NCBI RefSeq assembly: GCF_019599145.1
Contig: NZ_CP080647.1
Coordinates: forward strand, 8,928,001 to 8,992,000
DNA: 64,000 nucleotides
Reading direction: 5' to 3'
Source of the DNA: Streptomyces akebiae
GTDB taxonomy: Bacteria > Actinomycetota > Actinomycetes > Streptomycetales > Streptomycetaceae
Positions within the stretch are counted from its first letter, which is position 1; each line of letters starts with the position of its first letter. A program made the position numbers and the translations under genes. This document shows, piece by piece, positions 40,807-49,426 of this stretch. The notes beneath the pieces were generated by a model, which saw only the letters and a list, made by a program, of their open reading frames with translations, ran no database searches and was not told where the DNA came from.

Positions 40807-42543
40807 TCAGATGCCGGGTGCCGCCGGGACGCCGTCCACGGTGACCGTGCCCTTCTCGCCGTCGACCGTGATCACCATGCCGTCCCGCAGCCGCCGTGTA
40901 CCGCCCTCGACGGAGATGACGGCCGGGATGCCGAGTTCGCGGCAGACCACGACGGCGTGGCTGTTGAGCGCGCCCACGTCCACGACGGCTGCTCCTGCCA
41001 CGAGGAACAGCGGGGTCCAGGCCGCGTCCGTGATCGGCGCCACCAGCACCTCGCCCGGCTCCAGCGCCTCGCACGAGGCCGGGTCGGTGACCACCCGCAC
41101 CCTGCCGGTGTAGGCGCCGTGGCTTCCGCCGACGCCCGTCAGCACATCGCCCTCGGCGGCGGTCGCGACGCCATCCTCGCTGCGCCGCGGCCAGCCGTCG
41201 ATCTCGGTCTGTGCGTCCTGTGCGACGAAGAACGGCGGTTCCAGCTTGCGCAGCCCGGCGTATTCCTGGAGCCGCTGGGCGATGACGGGCTCGAAGCCGC
41301 CCGGGTCGGCGACATAGTCGTCGAGCTCCGTCTCCAGCAGCATCATCACGTCCTCGGGCTCGGCGAAGCGTCCCGCCTCGACTCCGCGACGACCCAGCTC
41401 CCTCACCGTCATACGGATTTCGTTGATGACGGTCACACAGTTGGCCTTGGTCCGCTCACGTGCCGGGATCCACACCTGGGAAGCGTGCATGCCGGCGTCG
41501 AACATCGGCCGAGTGTCCTCGGGGAGGGCCGCTCGGATCTCCGCCGCGAGTTGTTCGCGGCGCTCGGTCAGCCTGCGGTGACGCGCGGCCGGAGAGTTGT
41601 CGTCGGAGGTGTGCCGGATCCGATCGACCAGAGCCAGCGCCTGGACCGGCGCCGCCTCCCAGGACAGCGCGTGGATGTCCCACTCGTTGGGGCCGCGGTC
41701 GCCGGACTCGGCGATGAACTCGTCGAAGGAGTCACGGAACGCCTTGACGTCTCCGGTCGCCCCTTCGAGGGCCTGCTGCACCGCGGCCGGACCCCGGTCG
41801 AACAGAGCTGTCAGCTCCGCCGAGGCGACCACCTGGCGGGACAGCGTCCACAGCCCGGTCGACGGAGAGGCGGAATCCACGCCTCCCAGCCCGCCGATGA
41901 GGTCGAGCATCGCGCCGGGACGGTCGACGCTCGCGCACAGCGGTCCGAGGATCGCCGGCCCGACGGACGCGGGCAGCGAGGACTCGACATGCCGTTGGAA
42001 GGTCGTCTCCACGTCGGCCAGCAACGAGCGGGCGTAGGCCACCAACTCGACGTCGGACAGGGACGCCAGGTCGGGTCGCTCGCGCCTGATACGGCGCAGC
42101 CGTTCATGGTCGGCGTCGCCCTCCGGGTAGCCGGCCTGGCCGAGCATCCCCTGCAGCGTCGCTGTGGCCTTGGCCGTCAGTTCCGCGTCCAGGTCGTCGG
42201 GGTGCGGCACGTACACCGGCGTGTCGGAGCGCTGGCCCACGAAGGCGGTGTCGATCTGGTCCGCGGTCTGCCCCATGCGGATGCCGAACAGCCGCAGGTG
42301 CGACAGGTTGAGGTAGAAGTAACCGCCGAAGATTCCGACGAACGGAGGGCGAGGGCCGCTGATCTCGTCCCCGCGGTAGACGCCGAACTCGACGAAACCG
42401 CGACGCCAGCCCTGCAGGCCGCGCCCCCATACCAGGGTCCAGCCCAGCGGGCTGGCCGGCTCCGGCAGGGTTTCGCCCGCGTTGGCCCGGGTGTAGTGGG
42501 GCAGCCGCTCGCTACGCTGCCAGTCCGTGATCCAGTGCTTCAT
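40807..42543 (-). CDS. PEP-utilizing phosphotransferase-like protein lacking an ATP-grasp domain
   Basis: 578 residues. The C-terminal swivel domain (about 480-578) holds the phosphohistidine motif: VVDVGALNSHAVVVCRELGI, then PAVISVEGG. The preceding part (start KHWITDWQRSERLPHYTRAN) resembles the substrate-binding middle domain of rifampin phosphotransferase and PEP-synthase-like proteins. The N-terminal ATP-grasp domain of those enzymes is missing and no gene for it is adjacent, so a separate ATP-binding partner is expected, as in split phenylphosphate-synthase-type systems. ATG 42543 is preferred for homology; GTG 42579 overlaps the SDR stop (GTGA) and is a good alternative that adds 12 residues. 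It is cotranscribed with an SDR and a Rieske oxygenase. Confidence 0.75.
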   Translation of the reverse strand: MKHWITDWQRSERLPHYTRANAGETLPEPASPLGWTLVWGRGLQGWRRGFVEFGVYRGDEISGPRPPFVGIFGGYFYLNLSHLRLFGIRMGQTADQIDTAFVGQRSDTPVYVPHPDDLDAELTAKATATLQGMLGQAGYPEGDADHERLRRIRRERPDLASLSDVELVAYARSLLADVETTFQRHVESSLPASVGPAILGPLCASVDRPGAMLDLIGGLGGVDSASPSTGLWTLSRQVVASAELTALFDRGPAAVQQALEGATGDVKAFRDSFDEFIAESGDRGPNEWDIHALSWEAAPVQALALVDRIRHTSDDNSPAARHRRLTERREQLAAEIRAALPEDTRPMFDAGMHASQVWIPARERTKANCVTVINEIRMTVRELGRRGVEAGRFAEPEDVMMLLETELDDYVADPGGFEPVIAQRLQEYAGLRKLEPPFFVAQDAQTEIDGWPRRSEDGVATAAEGDVLTGVGGSHGAYTGRVRVVTDPASCEALEPGEVLVAPITDAAWTPLFLVAGAAVVDVGALNSHAVVVCRELGIPAVISVEGGTRRLRDGMVITVDGEKGTVTVDGVPAAPGI

Positions 42544-42575
42544 GGCGAGGGGGTTCCCGCCGTCCGTTCCGGCGC

Positions 42576-43367
42576 TCACCACTGCGCCGTTCCGCCGTCG
42601 ACGCTGATCAGCGTGCCCGTGATGCCGGCGCCGGCGTCGCTCGCGAGCAGCGAGGCGACGCCCGCGATCTGCTCCACGGTGGTGATCTTCTTGGTCGCGG
42701 CGTGCTCGGCGAACCGGGCCAGCCACTCCTCGTACGAGATGCCCTCGGCCTCGGCCGCGGCCGGCCCGGCCGCCCGCATCAGGTCGGTGTCGACGGCGCC
42801 GGGGCAGATCGCGTTGCAGGTGATGCCCATGGTGCCGTACTCGAAGGCGGTCGCCTTGGTCAGACCGTGGATGGCGTGCTTGTTGGTGATGTAGTGGCTG
42901 ATCGCGGGCTTGTTGGCCTGCTTGCCCTCGACCGAGGAGATGTTGATGACCCGGCCCCAGCCACCTTCCAGCATGGGCTTCAGCGCACGGCGGGTGCCGT
43001 AGAAGTAGGCGTTGAGGTTGAGGTCGAGCGCCTTGTGCCACGCCTCGTCACTCAGCTCGTGGACCGGGGCGAAGCCCTCGGTGCCTCCGACGTTGTTGAC
43101 CATGATGTCCAGTCGGCCGAAGCGCTCGACCGTCCAGTCGACCAGCGCCTCGATGTCCGACTGGCGGCTCGAGTCGCAGGTGTGGAAGACGGCCTTGTCG
43201 CCGGCCTGGAGTTCTTCCAGGGCCTGCTTGCCCTTGATCTCGGAGCGGCCGCTCAGCACGACCGTGGCTCCGTCGGCCAGGAAGGCCTCGGCGATGGCGC
43301 GGCCGATACTGCGCGTGCTGCCCGTGATCACCGCGACACGTCCGTCGAGGCTGCCCGTAGCCACCAT
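42576..43367 (-). CDS. Short-chain dehydrogenase/reductase
   Basis: 263 residues. The cofactor loop is VAVITGSTRSIGRAIAEAFL near 10-29. The motif reads VNNVGGTEGFAPV near 88, Ser is in INISSVEGKQ, and the catalytic Tyr/Lys is in AISHYITNKHAIHGLTKATA near 160. The 3-hydroxybutyrate dehydrogenase-like ending is ITGTLISVDGGTAQW. The ATG at 43367 has AGGAG six bases upstream; an upstream ATG at 43400 overlaps the Rieske stop (ATGA) and adds 11 residues, so coupling is possible either way. It could oxidise the alcohol or diol formed by the Rieske oxygenase. Confidence 0.87.
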   Translation of the reverse strand: MVATGSLDGRVAVITGSTRSIGRAIAEAFLADGATVVLSGRSEIKGKQALEELQAGDKAVFHTCDSSRQSDIEALVDWTVERFGRLDIMVNNVGGTEGFAPVHELSDEAWHKALDLNLNAYFYGTRRALKPMLEGGWGRVINISSVEGKQANKPAISHYITNKHAIHGLTKATAFEYGTMGITCNAICPGAVDTDLMRAAGPAAAEAEGISYEEWLARFAEHAATKKITTVEQIAGVASLLASDAGAGITGTLISVDGGTAQW

Positions 43368-43396
43368 GTTGTTCTCCTGCGGTTTCTGAGGGTTCG

Positions 43397-44662
43397 TCAT
43401 CTGGACGCTTCGTCCAGGAGGCGGTGGATGGTGCGGTGGAAGTGCTGCAGTCCGGGTTCGTTGCGTCCGAAGACGAAGTCGGTCCCGGCGAGGGCCTTCA
43501 ACCCCCGTTGGACTCCGTAGGTGGTCGCGTAGTCCTCGTCGCGGACCACCTCGTAGAACCACTCGCCGAACTGGTCGGCGGCGTGGCGCTCCTCCTCGGT
43601 GACGGCCGGTTCGCGCAGCAGGATGATCTGCTGGGTGACTGATTCCGTGGCCGTACGGGGGATCACGATGGAGACGGCGATCTTGTTGCGCCAGGTGCCG
43701 GCGATGGCCAGGCCGGGGAAGAGCCAGTAGATGGCTCCGACGATGTCGCCGGGGTCACGCTTGTCCGCGGGCAGGTCCACCAAGTCGGCGATGGGCCGCA
43801 GGGCCGCCGCGAGACGCTGGTGGGGCCCCCAGGTGTCGTGGGCCATCATGTTGGAGAAGTTCGTCTCGAAGACCGTCTTCGTGTGCAGCGAGGCGAAGTG
43901 GTACGTCTCCAGGTACCCGTCCAGGGTGACCTTCCAGTTCGGGCTGGTCAGCTCTCGGGTCGCGTAGTGGTGGCAGTCCGCGAAGCGGAGCCCCTCCAGC
44001 AGTGGCTGCAGATCTCCCAGCCAGGCGTCCAGGTCGTGCTCGGCGTTCGGATCGAGCGACACGAAGACGATGCCGGCGCGCTCACCGACGGGGAGCTGGA
44101 CCAGGCTGCGCTTCTCGCGTGGTACGTCGCCGAAGGTCTTCTCGGCGTACACGCCGCGCAGTTCCCCCGACAGGTCGTAGGACCAGGCGTGGTACGGGCA
44201 GGTGATCCGCTTCGCCACGCCGCAGCCCGGCTCCACGAGCTCCGCGCCGCGGTGCCGGCAGGCGTTGATCATCGCGTGGACCGCGCCCTGGCGGTCCCGG
44301 GTGATCAGGATGGGGATGCCGAGCACGTCCAGTGCCTTGTAGGTCCCGGGCTTGGGGAGCTCGGACGACATGGCGAGCGGCAGTGGGACGCTCCGGTGGA
44401 CGGCGTCCATCTCGCGCAGCCAGCGGTCGACGTCGAGGTAGTTGTCGACGGGTTCCGTCCACTGCTCCTCGGCCTCGTGCGTCGTGTTGTTCCGGTAGTG
44501 CTCGATGACACGCTCGGCAAGGTCGGCCGCATCCTGCCGCATCGCCTTGCCCGCGTCATCGCTGGAGCGGTCCTGGCCGATCCATGAGTGGTATTCCGGG
44601 GCGGGGGGCGGCAAGGGGCGCTCGTCGCCTGCCGCTCGGGTCTCCGGTGAGATCTGGACCAC
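43397..44662 (-). CDS. Rieske non-heme iron oxygenase, alpha subunit (second)
   Basis: 421 residues. The Rieske cluster motif is INACRHRGAELVEPGCGVAK followed by ITCPYHAWSYDLSG near 133-166. The iron site is in LDGYLETYHFASLHTKTVFE near 240-259, with the expected Glu/His arrangement. It differs strongly from the oxygenase at 37347 and has no ferredoxin in its operon. The GTG at 44662 has GAGG 5-6 bases upstream; no ATG gives a better start. It heads a leftward operon with SDR and PEP-utilizer. An ACAACA-8-TGTTGT inverted repeat at 44734-44753 lies about 70 bases upstream and may be an operator. Confidence 0.9.
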   Translation of the reverse strand: MVQISPETRAAGDERPLPPPAPEYHSWIGQDRSSDDAGKAMRQDAADLAERVIEHYRNNTTHEAEEQWTEPVDNYLDVDRWLREMDAVHRSVPLPLAMSSELPKPGTYKALDVLGIPILITRDRQGAVHAMINACRHRGAELVEPGCGVAKRITCPYHAWSYDLSGELRGVYAEKTFGDVPREKRSLVQLPVGERAGIVFVSLDPNAEHDLDAWLGDLQPLLEGLRFADCHHYATRELTSPNWKVTLDGYLETYHFASLHTKTVFETNFSNMMAHDTWGPHQRLAAALRPIADLVDLPADKRDPGDIVGAIYWLFPGLAIAGTWRNKIAVSIVIPRTATESVTQQIILLREPAVTEEERHAADQFGEWFYEVVRDEDYATTYGVQRGLKALAGTDFVFGRNEPGLQHFHRTIHRLLDEASR

Positions 44663-44733
44663 GATGTCCTCAATCCTCCCAGTCGCGAGCTGGTGAAGGG
44701 TGCCTGTGCTTCAGCTCCGCTGTGACCGCCACA

Positions 44734-44753
44734 ACAACAGGAGTTAGTGTTGT
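44734..44753. promoter_or_regulatory. Inverted repeat upstream of Rieske oxygenase 2
   Basis: ACAACAGGAGTTAGTGTTGT has 6-base inverted arms around an 8-base spacer, in an AT-richer stretch of the 245-base gap between the leftward Rieske gene and the rightward VOC gene. Read leftward, TTGACA (near 44755-44760) could be a -35 box. Confidence 0.5.
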
Positions 44754-44907
44754 GTGTCAATAGAAAGTCCAGAAGTTTGGTTGTGCGGCATTCCGCAGGT
44801 CACCTTCGCTTTCTGCTGCGAGGGTAACCGCCGCTCAGGTCGATCTTTCTGGGGATCGGCTCCAGCTGAAGGGTGGGTGCCGGTGGCGAGTAGGCGGAAG
44901 GGGTCCA

Positions 44908-45492
44908 GTGGTCGATGAGAGGGCCGAGCCGGCTCGGGTGTCCCGAGAAGTGGCGATGACCCAGCCCTTCGAGGTCGGTGTCGTGGTGCGCGACCTGGAG
45001 GTGCTGGAGCGCTTCTATCGCGAAGTGCTCGGCTGCGTTCCGGTGCACCGCTCGCACATCCCGGACGCGATCGGCGGCCCGGCCGGATTGGGTGGGCCCC
45101 TGTCGGTCGTCTGGCTTCAGGTGCCGTCCGGGGGCCGGATCAAGCTGATACGACTTCAGGCGGATGCGGATGCGGATGCGGATGCGGATGCGGATGCGGA
45201 TGCGGATGCGGGCGCGGGCGCGGCTGCGCTGCCGTCGGCCGTACCGCTGGCCGCACGTCGCGGCTTGTCCTATGTCACCTTCCACTTCGACGACATCGTG
45301 CCGGTCGTCGCCGCCCTGCCGGCCGCCGGTGCCCGGCCGCTGTCGTCCCCGGTCGTCGTGGTGGCGCGGGACCGGCGGATCAGCTTCTGGGCGGATCCGG
45401 AGGGCAACGTCCTCGAACTGGTGGACCGGCGAGGCGGTGACCAGGAGACCCGTTGGACCCGGACCATAGTAATTAGAGAACCTCTTCAGTAA
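44908..45492 (+). CDS. Glyoxalase/bleomycin resistance (VOC) family protein
   Basis: 194 residues. Two half-modules are visible: FEVGVVVRDLEVLERFYREV followed by LGCVPVHRS near 22-50, and GLSYVTFHFDDIVPVVAALP near 113-132 with RRISFWADPEGNVLELVDRR near 152. Metal-ligand-like positions are present but His/Glu placement is incomplete. Between the modules lies an (Ala-Asp)8 stretch encoded by a hexanucleotide repeat. The GTG at 44908 has GGAAGGGG upstream; an ATG at 44956 is the alternative. The role may be an isomerase, a ring-cleavage-like dioxygenase or a binding protein; the context of oxygenases does not resolve it. Confidence 0.78.
   Translation: MVDERAEPARVSREVAMTQPFEVGVVVRDLEVLERFYREVLGCVPVHRSHIPDAIGGPAGLGGPLSVVWLQVPSGGRIKLIRLQADADADADADADADADAGAGAAALPSAVPLAARRGLSYVTFHFDDIVPVVAALPAAGARPLSSPVVVVARDRRISFWADPEGNVLELVDRRGGDQETRWTRTIVIREPLQ
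45160..45207 (+). repeat. Hexanucleotide microsatellite (GCGGAT)8 in coding sequence
   Basis: Eight perfect GCGGAT units encode Ala-Asp eight times within the VOC protein. The unit keeps the frame, so slippage would change only the length of an acidic linker. Confidence 0.93.
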
Positions 45493-45574
45493 GGTGCGCC
45501 CTGCTGGTTACTGTAGACCGGCAACAGAAAGTCCGATCGGTTGGAAACCTCGCAACGGGGCGAAGGGGCGGACG

Positions 45575-46585
45575 ATGGTTCAAAAAGCACCGCGGAAGTC
45601 GGCCGCGAAGACCACGCACCACGTATCCGCGCAGGTCATCAAGGACCTGCACGAACGCATGGTGCGCATCAGGCTGTTCGAGACCGAGGCGGGAAAACTC
45701 ATGGAGGCCGGGAAGCTGCCCGGCTTCCTGCACCTCTACGTCGGCCAGGAAGCCGTGGCCGCAGGCGTGATGGCGGCTCTGCGCGACGACGACCAGATCA
45801 CCTCGACCCACCGAGGCCACGGGCACGCCGTGGCCAAGGGCGTCGGCTTCCGCGAGATGTACTCCGAGCTGTACGGCCGGGTCACCGGCGCCTGCCTCGG
45901 CCGCGGCGGGAGCATGCACATCAACGACCTCACCCGCGGCATGCTCGGCGCCAACGGCATCGTCGGGGCCGGCGTCCCGATCGCCGTCGGCGCGGCCTTC
46001 GCCGCCCGGTACAAGGGCGAGGACAACATCGCGGTGACCTTCTTCGGGGACGGCGCCACCAACATCGGCGCCTGGCACGAGGGCGCCAACATGGCCGCGA
46101 TCCTGGACCTGCCCGTGGTCTTCGTCTGCGAGAACAACGGCTACGCGGAGTTCACCCCGCAGTCCGCGCACATGCTGATCACCGACGTCGCGGACCGGGC
46201 CGCCGCCTACGGCATGCCGAGCGTGATCGTCGACGGCATGGACGCCGTCGCCGTCCACCGGGCCGCCACCGAGGCCGTCGAACGGGCCCGGTCCGGCGCG
46301 GGCCCGATGATGATCGAGGCCAAGACCTACCGCTTCTTCGACCACCAGGGCGTCAAGGGCCTGCGGCACCCCTACCGCTCGGACGAGGAGGTCGCCGAGT
46401 GGAAGTCGCGCGACCCCATCGGCCTGATCGAGACCAGGGCCGTCGCCGACGGCACCGCCACCCGTGCGGAGCTGGACGAGGTGTGGCAGCGCACGCGCGA
46501 CGAGATCGCCGAGGCCATCGCGTACGCCGAGTCGAGTCCTCTGCCCGACCCCGCCGACATGCTCCTCAACGTCTATTCGGGATGA
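45575..46585 (+). CDS. 2-oxoacid dehydrogenase complex E1, alpha subunit
   Basis: 336 residues of the thiamine-diphosphate-dependent E1-alpha family. The TPP-binding motif is VTFFGDGATNIGAWHEGANM near 150-169, closing with LDLPVVFVCENNGYAEFTPQ near 173-192. The GRGGSMHINDLTRGMLGANG segment near 110-129 is characteristic of acetoin and pyruvate dehydrogenase E1. The ATG at 45575 has AAGGGG upstream; the 27 extra codons further 5' are promoter. The E1-beta ATG overlaps its TGA (ATGA). It decarboxylates a 2-oxoacid or cleaves acetoin and passes the acyl group to E2. Confidence 0.92.
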   Translation: MVQKAPRKSAAKTTHHVSAQVIKDLHERMVRIRLFETEAGKLMEAGKLPGFLHLYVGQEAVAAGVMAALRDDDQITSTHRGHGHAVAKGVGFREMYSELYGRVTGACLGRGGSMHINDLTRGMLGANGIVGAGVPIAVGAAFAARYKGEDNIAVTFFGDGATNIGAWHEGANMAAILDLPVVFVCENNGYAEFTPQSAHMLITDVADRAAAYGMPSVIVDGMDAVAVHRAATEAVERARSGAGPMMIEAKTYRFFDHQGVKGLRHPYRSDEEVAEWKSRDPIGLIETRAVADGTATRAELDEVWQRTRDEIAEAIAYAESSPLPDPADMLLNVYSG

Positions 46586-47616
46586 CCGCCATGACCCTCA
46601 CCACCGAAGCACCGGCCGGCGTCCCGGTCGCAGCCGCCCGCAGACTGTCCTACGTCAAGGCCTTCAACGAAGGCCTCGCGCAGGCCATGCGCGAGGACGA
46701 GAACGTCTTCGTCGCCGGCGAGGACGTGGCCGGATACGGCGGCGTGTTCCGCATGTTCGACAACCTGCTCGACGAGTTCGGCCCCCGCCGCATGATCGAC
46801 ACCCCGATCTCCGAAGCCGCCCTGGTCGGTCTGGGGGTGGGCGCCGCCGCCCGGGGTCTGCGCCCCGTCGTCGACCTGATGTTCATGGACTTCATCGGCG
46901 TCTGCCTCGACCAGATCGTCAACCAGGCGGCCAAGATGAAGTACATGTTCGGCGGCGGGTTGTCCGTGCCGCTGACCATCACCACCGCCTCCGGCGCCGG
47001 CCTCGGTGCCGCCGCACAGCACAGCCAGAGCCTTGAGGCCTGGCTGGCCCACGTGCCCGGCCTCAAGGTGGTCATGCCGAGTGACGCCTACACCGCCAAA
47101 GGCCTGACCGTCTCGGCCATCCGGGACGACAACCCGGTCGTCGTCATGCTCAACAAGGTCCTGCTCGGCAGCACCAGCGAGGTGCCCGAGGAGATCTACG
47201 GCATCCCGCTGGGCCAGGCGCACACCGCGCGGCAGGGCTCCGACGTCACCGTGATCGCTCTCGGCCGCATGGTGGGGGAGGCCCTCGCGGCCGCCGACGA
47301 ACTCGCCGCCGAGGGCGTGGAGATCGAGGTGATCGACCCCCGCACCGTGCAGCCCCTGGACACCGAGACGATGTTCGCCTCCGTCCGCCGCACCAACCGG
47401 GTGCTCGTGGTGCACGAGGCCGTCACCTTCGGGGGCCTCGGAGCGGAGATCGCCGCCCAGATCCAGGACGTCGTCTTCGACTATCTGGACGCGCCGGTCC
47501 TGCGCATCGGCGCCCCGTTCTCCCCGGTTCCCTTCTCCCCGGTCCTGGAGAAGGCGTACGTGCCCGATCGCGCCCGTATCGCCCAGGGCTGCCGGCGTCT
47601 CCTCGAAAGGTCGTGA
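46582..47616 (+). CDS. 2-oxoacid dehydrogenase complex E1, beta subunit
   Basis: 344 residues. The start of the fold is RRLSYVKAFNEGLAQAMRED near 17-36, then FVAGEDVAGYGGVFRMFDNL, RMIDTPISEAALVGLGVGAA near 72, and the closing HEAVTFGGLGAEIAAQI near 280. All are standard for E1-beta of pyruvate, branched-chain and acetoin dehydrogenases. It forms the heterotetramer with E1-alpha encoded upstream, with an ATGA overlap. Its own stop overlaps the E2 start (GTGA). The MFGGGLSVPLTITTASGAGL segment is closer to acetoin-type enzymes, but the oxoacid is not certain. Confidence 0.92.
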   Translation: MTAMTLTTEAPAGVPVAAARRLSYVKAFNEGLAQAMREDENVFVAGEDVAGYGGVFRMFDNLLDEFGPRRMIDTPISEAALVGLGVGAAARGLRPVVDLMFMDFIGVCLDQIVNQAAKMKYMFGGGLSVPLTITTASGAGLGAAAQHSQSLEAWLAHVPGLKVVMPSDAYTAKGLTVSAIRDDNPVVVMLNKVLLGSTSEVPEEIYGIPLGQAHTARQGSDVTVIALGRMVGEALAAADELAAEGVEIEVIDPRTVQPLDTETMFASVRRTNRVLVVHEAVTFGGLGAEIAAQIQDVVFDYLDAPVLRIGAPFSPVPFSPVLEKAYVPDRARIAQGCRRLLERS

Positions 47617-49037
47617 CGGACGTGGCGGTCGAGGTTCTGCTGCCGAAGATCGGCCTGACCATGCAGGAAGGCACGATCGACGAATGGCTGGTGGCCACCG
47701 GCGCGGCCGTCGCGGAGGGCGACGCACTGCTGCGGCTGGCCACCGACAAGGTCGACGTGGACGTCGAGGCGGAGGCCGGGGGACTGTTCCACCCGGTGGT
47801 CCCGGCCGGGACCACCGTCCCCGCCGGAGCCCTCATCGGCTGGCTGCTCGACGAGGGCGAGCAGCCGCCGGACCCGGGGGGTACGCCGATGCCCCCCGGG
47901 TCCGGATCCGGCGCGGGTGTGGCGGTCGTGCCCGCTCCCGCCGGCGGCGCGGCTCCGGCCGTCCAGCCGGCGCTCACCGGCACCGGCGCGGCCCTCGACG
48001 CCGGGGTGCCCCCCGTCAACGGCACCGGCGGCCGGCTGCCGTCCTCACCGAACGCTCGAAGGGTCGCCGCCGACGCCGACGTGGACCTCACCGCCGTACG
48101 CGGCACGGGGCCGGGCGGGCGGATCGTCTCCGAGGACGTGGAGGAGTTCCTCACCGCCCTCACCGACGACCTTGTCACGTCGGCCGCGCCGGTCGGCGCC
48201 CCCTCCTCGCCTCTGGTCCGCAAGCTTGCCAAGGAGCGGGGCATCGACCTCTCCGAGGTGAACGGCACCGGCCTCGGCGGCCGGGTCCGCCGCTCCGACC
48301 TCGACGCCGTCGCTCCCGCGCCTGCTCGCCGGAACGTGGTCCCCCGGCCCGGCGACGTCATTCCCCTCACCGGGATGCGCGGCACCATCGCGCGCAGGAT
48401 GCACGCCAGCCTCCAGGAGATGGCGCAGCTGACGCACGGCTACGAGGTGCGGATGGACGCCGTGGTGTCCCTGCGGGAGCGGCTCAGACAGGAGTGGGCC
48501 GACAGCGACCTGCCGGTGCCCAGCCTCAACGACTTCCTGCTGAAGGCCGCCGCCCTGGCCCTGCGCGAGCACCCGCTGCTCAACGCGACGGTGCGGGAGG
48601 ACGGCATCCATCTGCTCGACGGCATCCACCTGGGCTTCGCGGTGGCCGTCCCGGGCGGCCTGATGGTGCCCGTGATCGAGGACGCGGTGACACTGCCGCT
48701 GCCCGAGATCGCGCGCCGGTCGAGGGCTCTGGCCGAGGCCGCGCGCGAGGGGCGGATCTCCCCCGCCCAGCTGGAAGGGGCCACCTTCACCGTCACCTCG
48801 CTCGGTGGATACGGCGTGGACTTCTTCACCCCCGTGATCAACCCCGGCAATGTCGCGATCCTCGGGGTGGGCAGGCTCAGGGAGGGCGTGGAGTGGGACG
48901 ACGACCGGCCGCTGCGGACACGGGTGCTCACTCTGAGCCTCACCTTCGACCACCGTGCCGTCGACGGGGCTCCCGCCGCCGAGTATCTGCGCACGGTCGG
49001 TGAGTTGCTGCGCAAGCCGCTCCGTCTCCTGGTGTGA
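47613..49037 (+). CDS. 2-oxoacid dehydrogenase E2 (dihydrolipoyl acyltransferase) with two subunit-binding domains
   Basis: 474 residues. The lipoyl domain (about 1-80) has the lipoylated Lys in RLATDKVDVDVEAEAGGL near 46. A Pro/Gly/Ala-rich linker follows. Two peripheral-subunit-binding domains are seen: SSPNARRVAADADVDLTAVR near 147-166 with GTGPGGRIVSEDVEEF, and SSPLVRKLAKERGIDLSEVN near 197 with GTGLGGRVRRSDLDAV. The catalytic acyltransferase domain (about 245-474) ends in LTFDHRAVDGAPAAEYLRTV with the active-site His near 447. One binding domain is usual, so two is notable. GTG 47613 overlaps the E1-beta stop. No E3 gene is in the window, so a shared E3 is expected. Confidence 0.9.
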   Translation: MTDVAVEVLLPKIGLTMQEGTIDEWLVATGAAVAEGDALLRLATDKVDVDVEAEAGGLFHPVVPAGTTVPAGALIGWLLDEGEQPPDPGGTPMPPGSGSGAGVAVVPAPAGGAAPAVQPALTGTGAALDAGVPPVNGTGGRLPSSPNARRVAADADVDLTAVRGTGPGGRIVSEDVEEFLTALTDDLVTSAAPVGAPSSPLVRKLAKERGIDLSEVNGTGLGGRVRRSDLDAVAPAPARRNVVPRPGDVIPLTGMRGTIARRMHASLQEMAQLTHGYEVRMDAVVSLRERLRQEWADSDLPVPSLNDFLLKAAALALREHPLLNATVREDGIHLLDGIHLGFAVAVPGGLMVPVIEDAVTLPLPEIARRSRALAEAAREGRISPAQLEGATFTVTSLGGYGVDFFTPVINPGNVAILGVGRLREGVEWDDDRPLRTRVLTLSLTFDHRAVDGAPAAEYLRTVGELLRKPLRLLV

Positions 49038-49360
49038 GCCGTCGGGGGCGGGGTGGCTCGACCGCGGCCGTGGGAAGCCGATGCGAGGACTGCGCACCGG
49101 GATCGCCTGTCGCGGTCGGTGCCCGCACGCGCGGGCGCACCGCCCATGCCGAACACGACGCGGGGCCTCACCGGCGAGCGCAGTCACCAACTGGTCGGCC
49201 AGGCACGTTCCCGGCCTCCCGCTGATCGCTCGGGATGGCATCGCGGCCGATATGCCCACGCGCCGTTGCGCTGCTGTGCGCCCTGTGCGCCCTGTGCGCC
49301 CTGTGGCGATGTGACGACTACAGCGCCGTGTCGTTGCCGTGACCCTGACTCCGTCCAGGC
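49038..49360. repeat. Gene-poor gap with a 9-bp tandem repeat
   Basis: No credible gene is seen between the E2 stop and the terminator. Three exact copies of CTGTGCGCC (49274-49300) plus a partial copy form a short tandem repeat. Several open frames overlap each other here and lack ribosome sites. Confidence 0.6.
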
Positions 49361-49396
49361 GAGAGGCCCCTCACACTGGAGTGTGAGGGGCCTCTC
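49361..49396. terminator. Bidirectional terminator hairpin
   Basis: A perfect 16-bp stem GAGAGGCCCCTCACAC / GTGTGAGGGGCCTCTC with a 4-base loop lies between the E2 gene and the leftward TetR gene ending at 49427. Confidence 0.85.
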
Positions 49397-49426
49397 TCAG
49401 GCCCGCGCCCTTGCTGCGGAGGCTTT

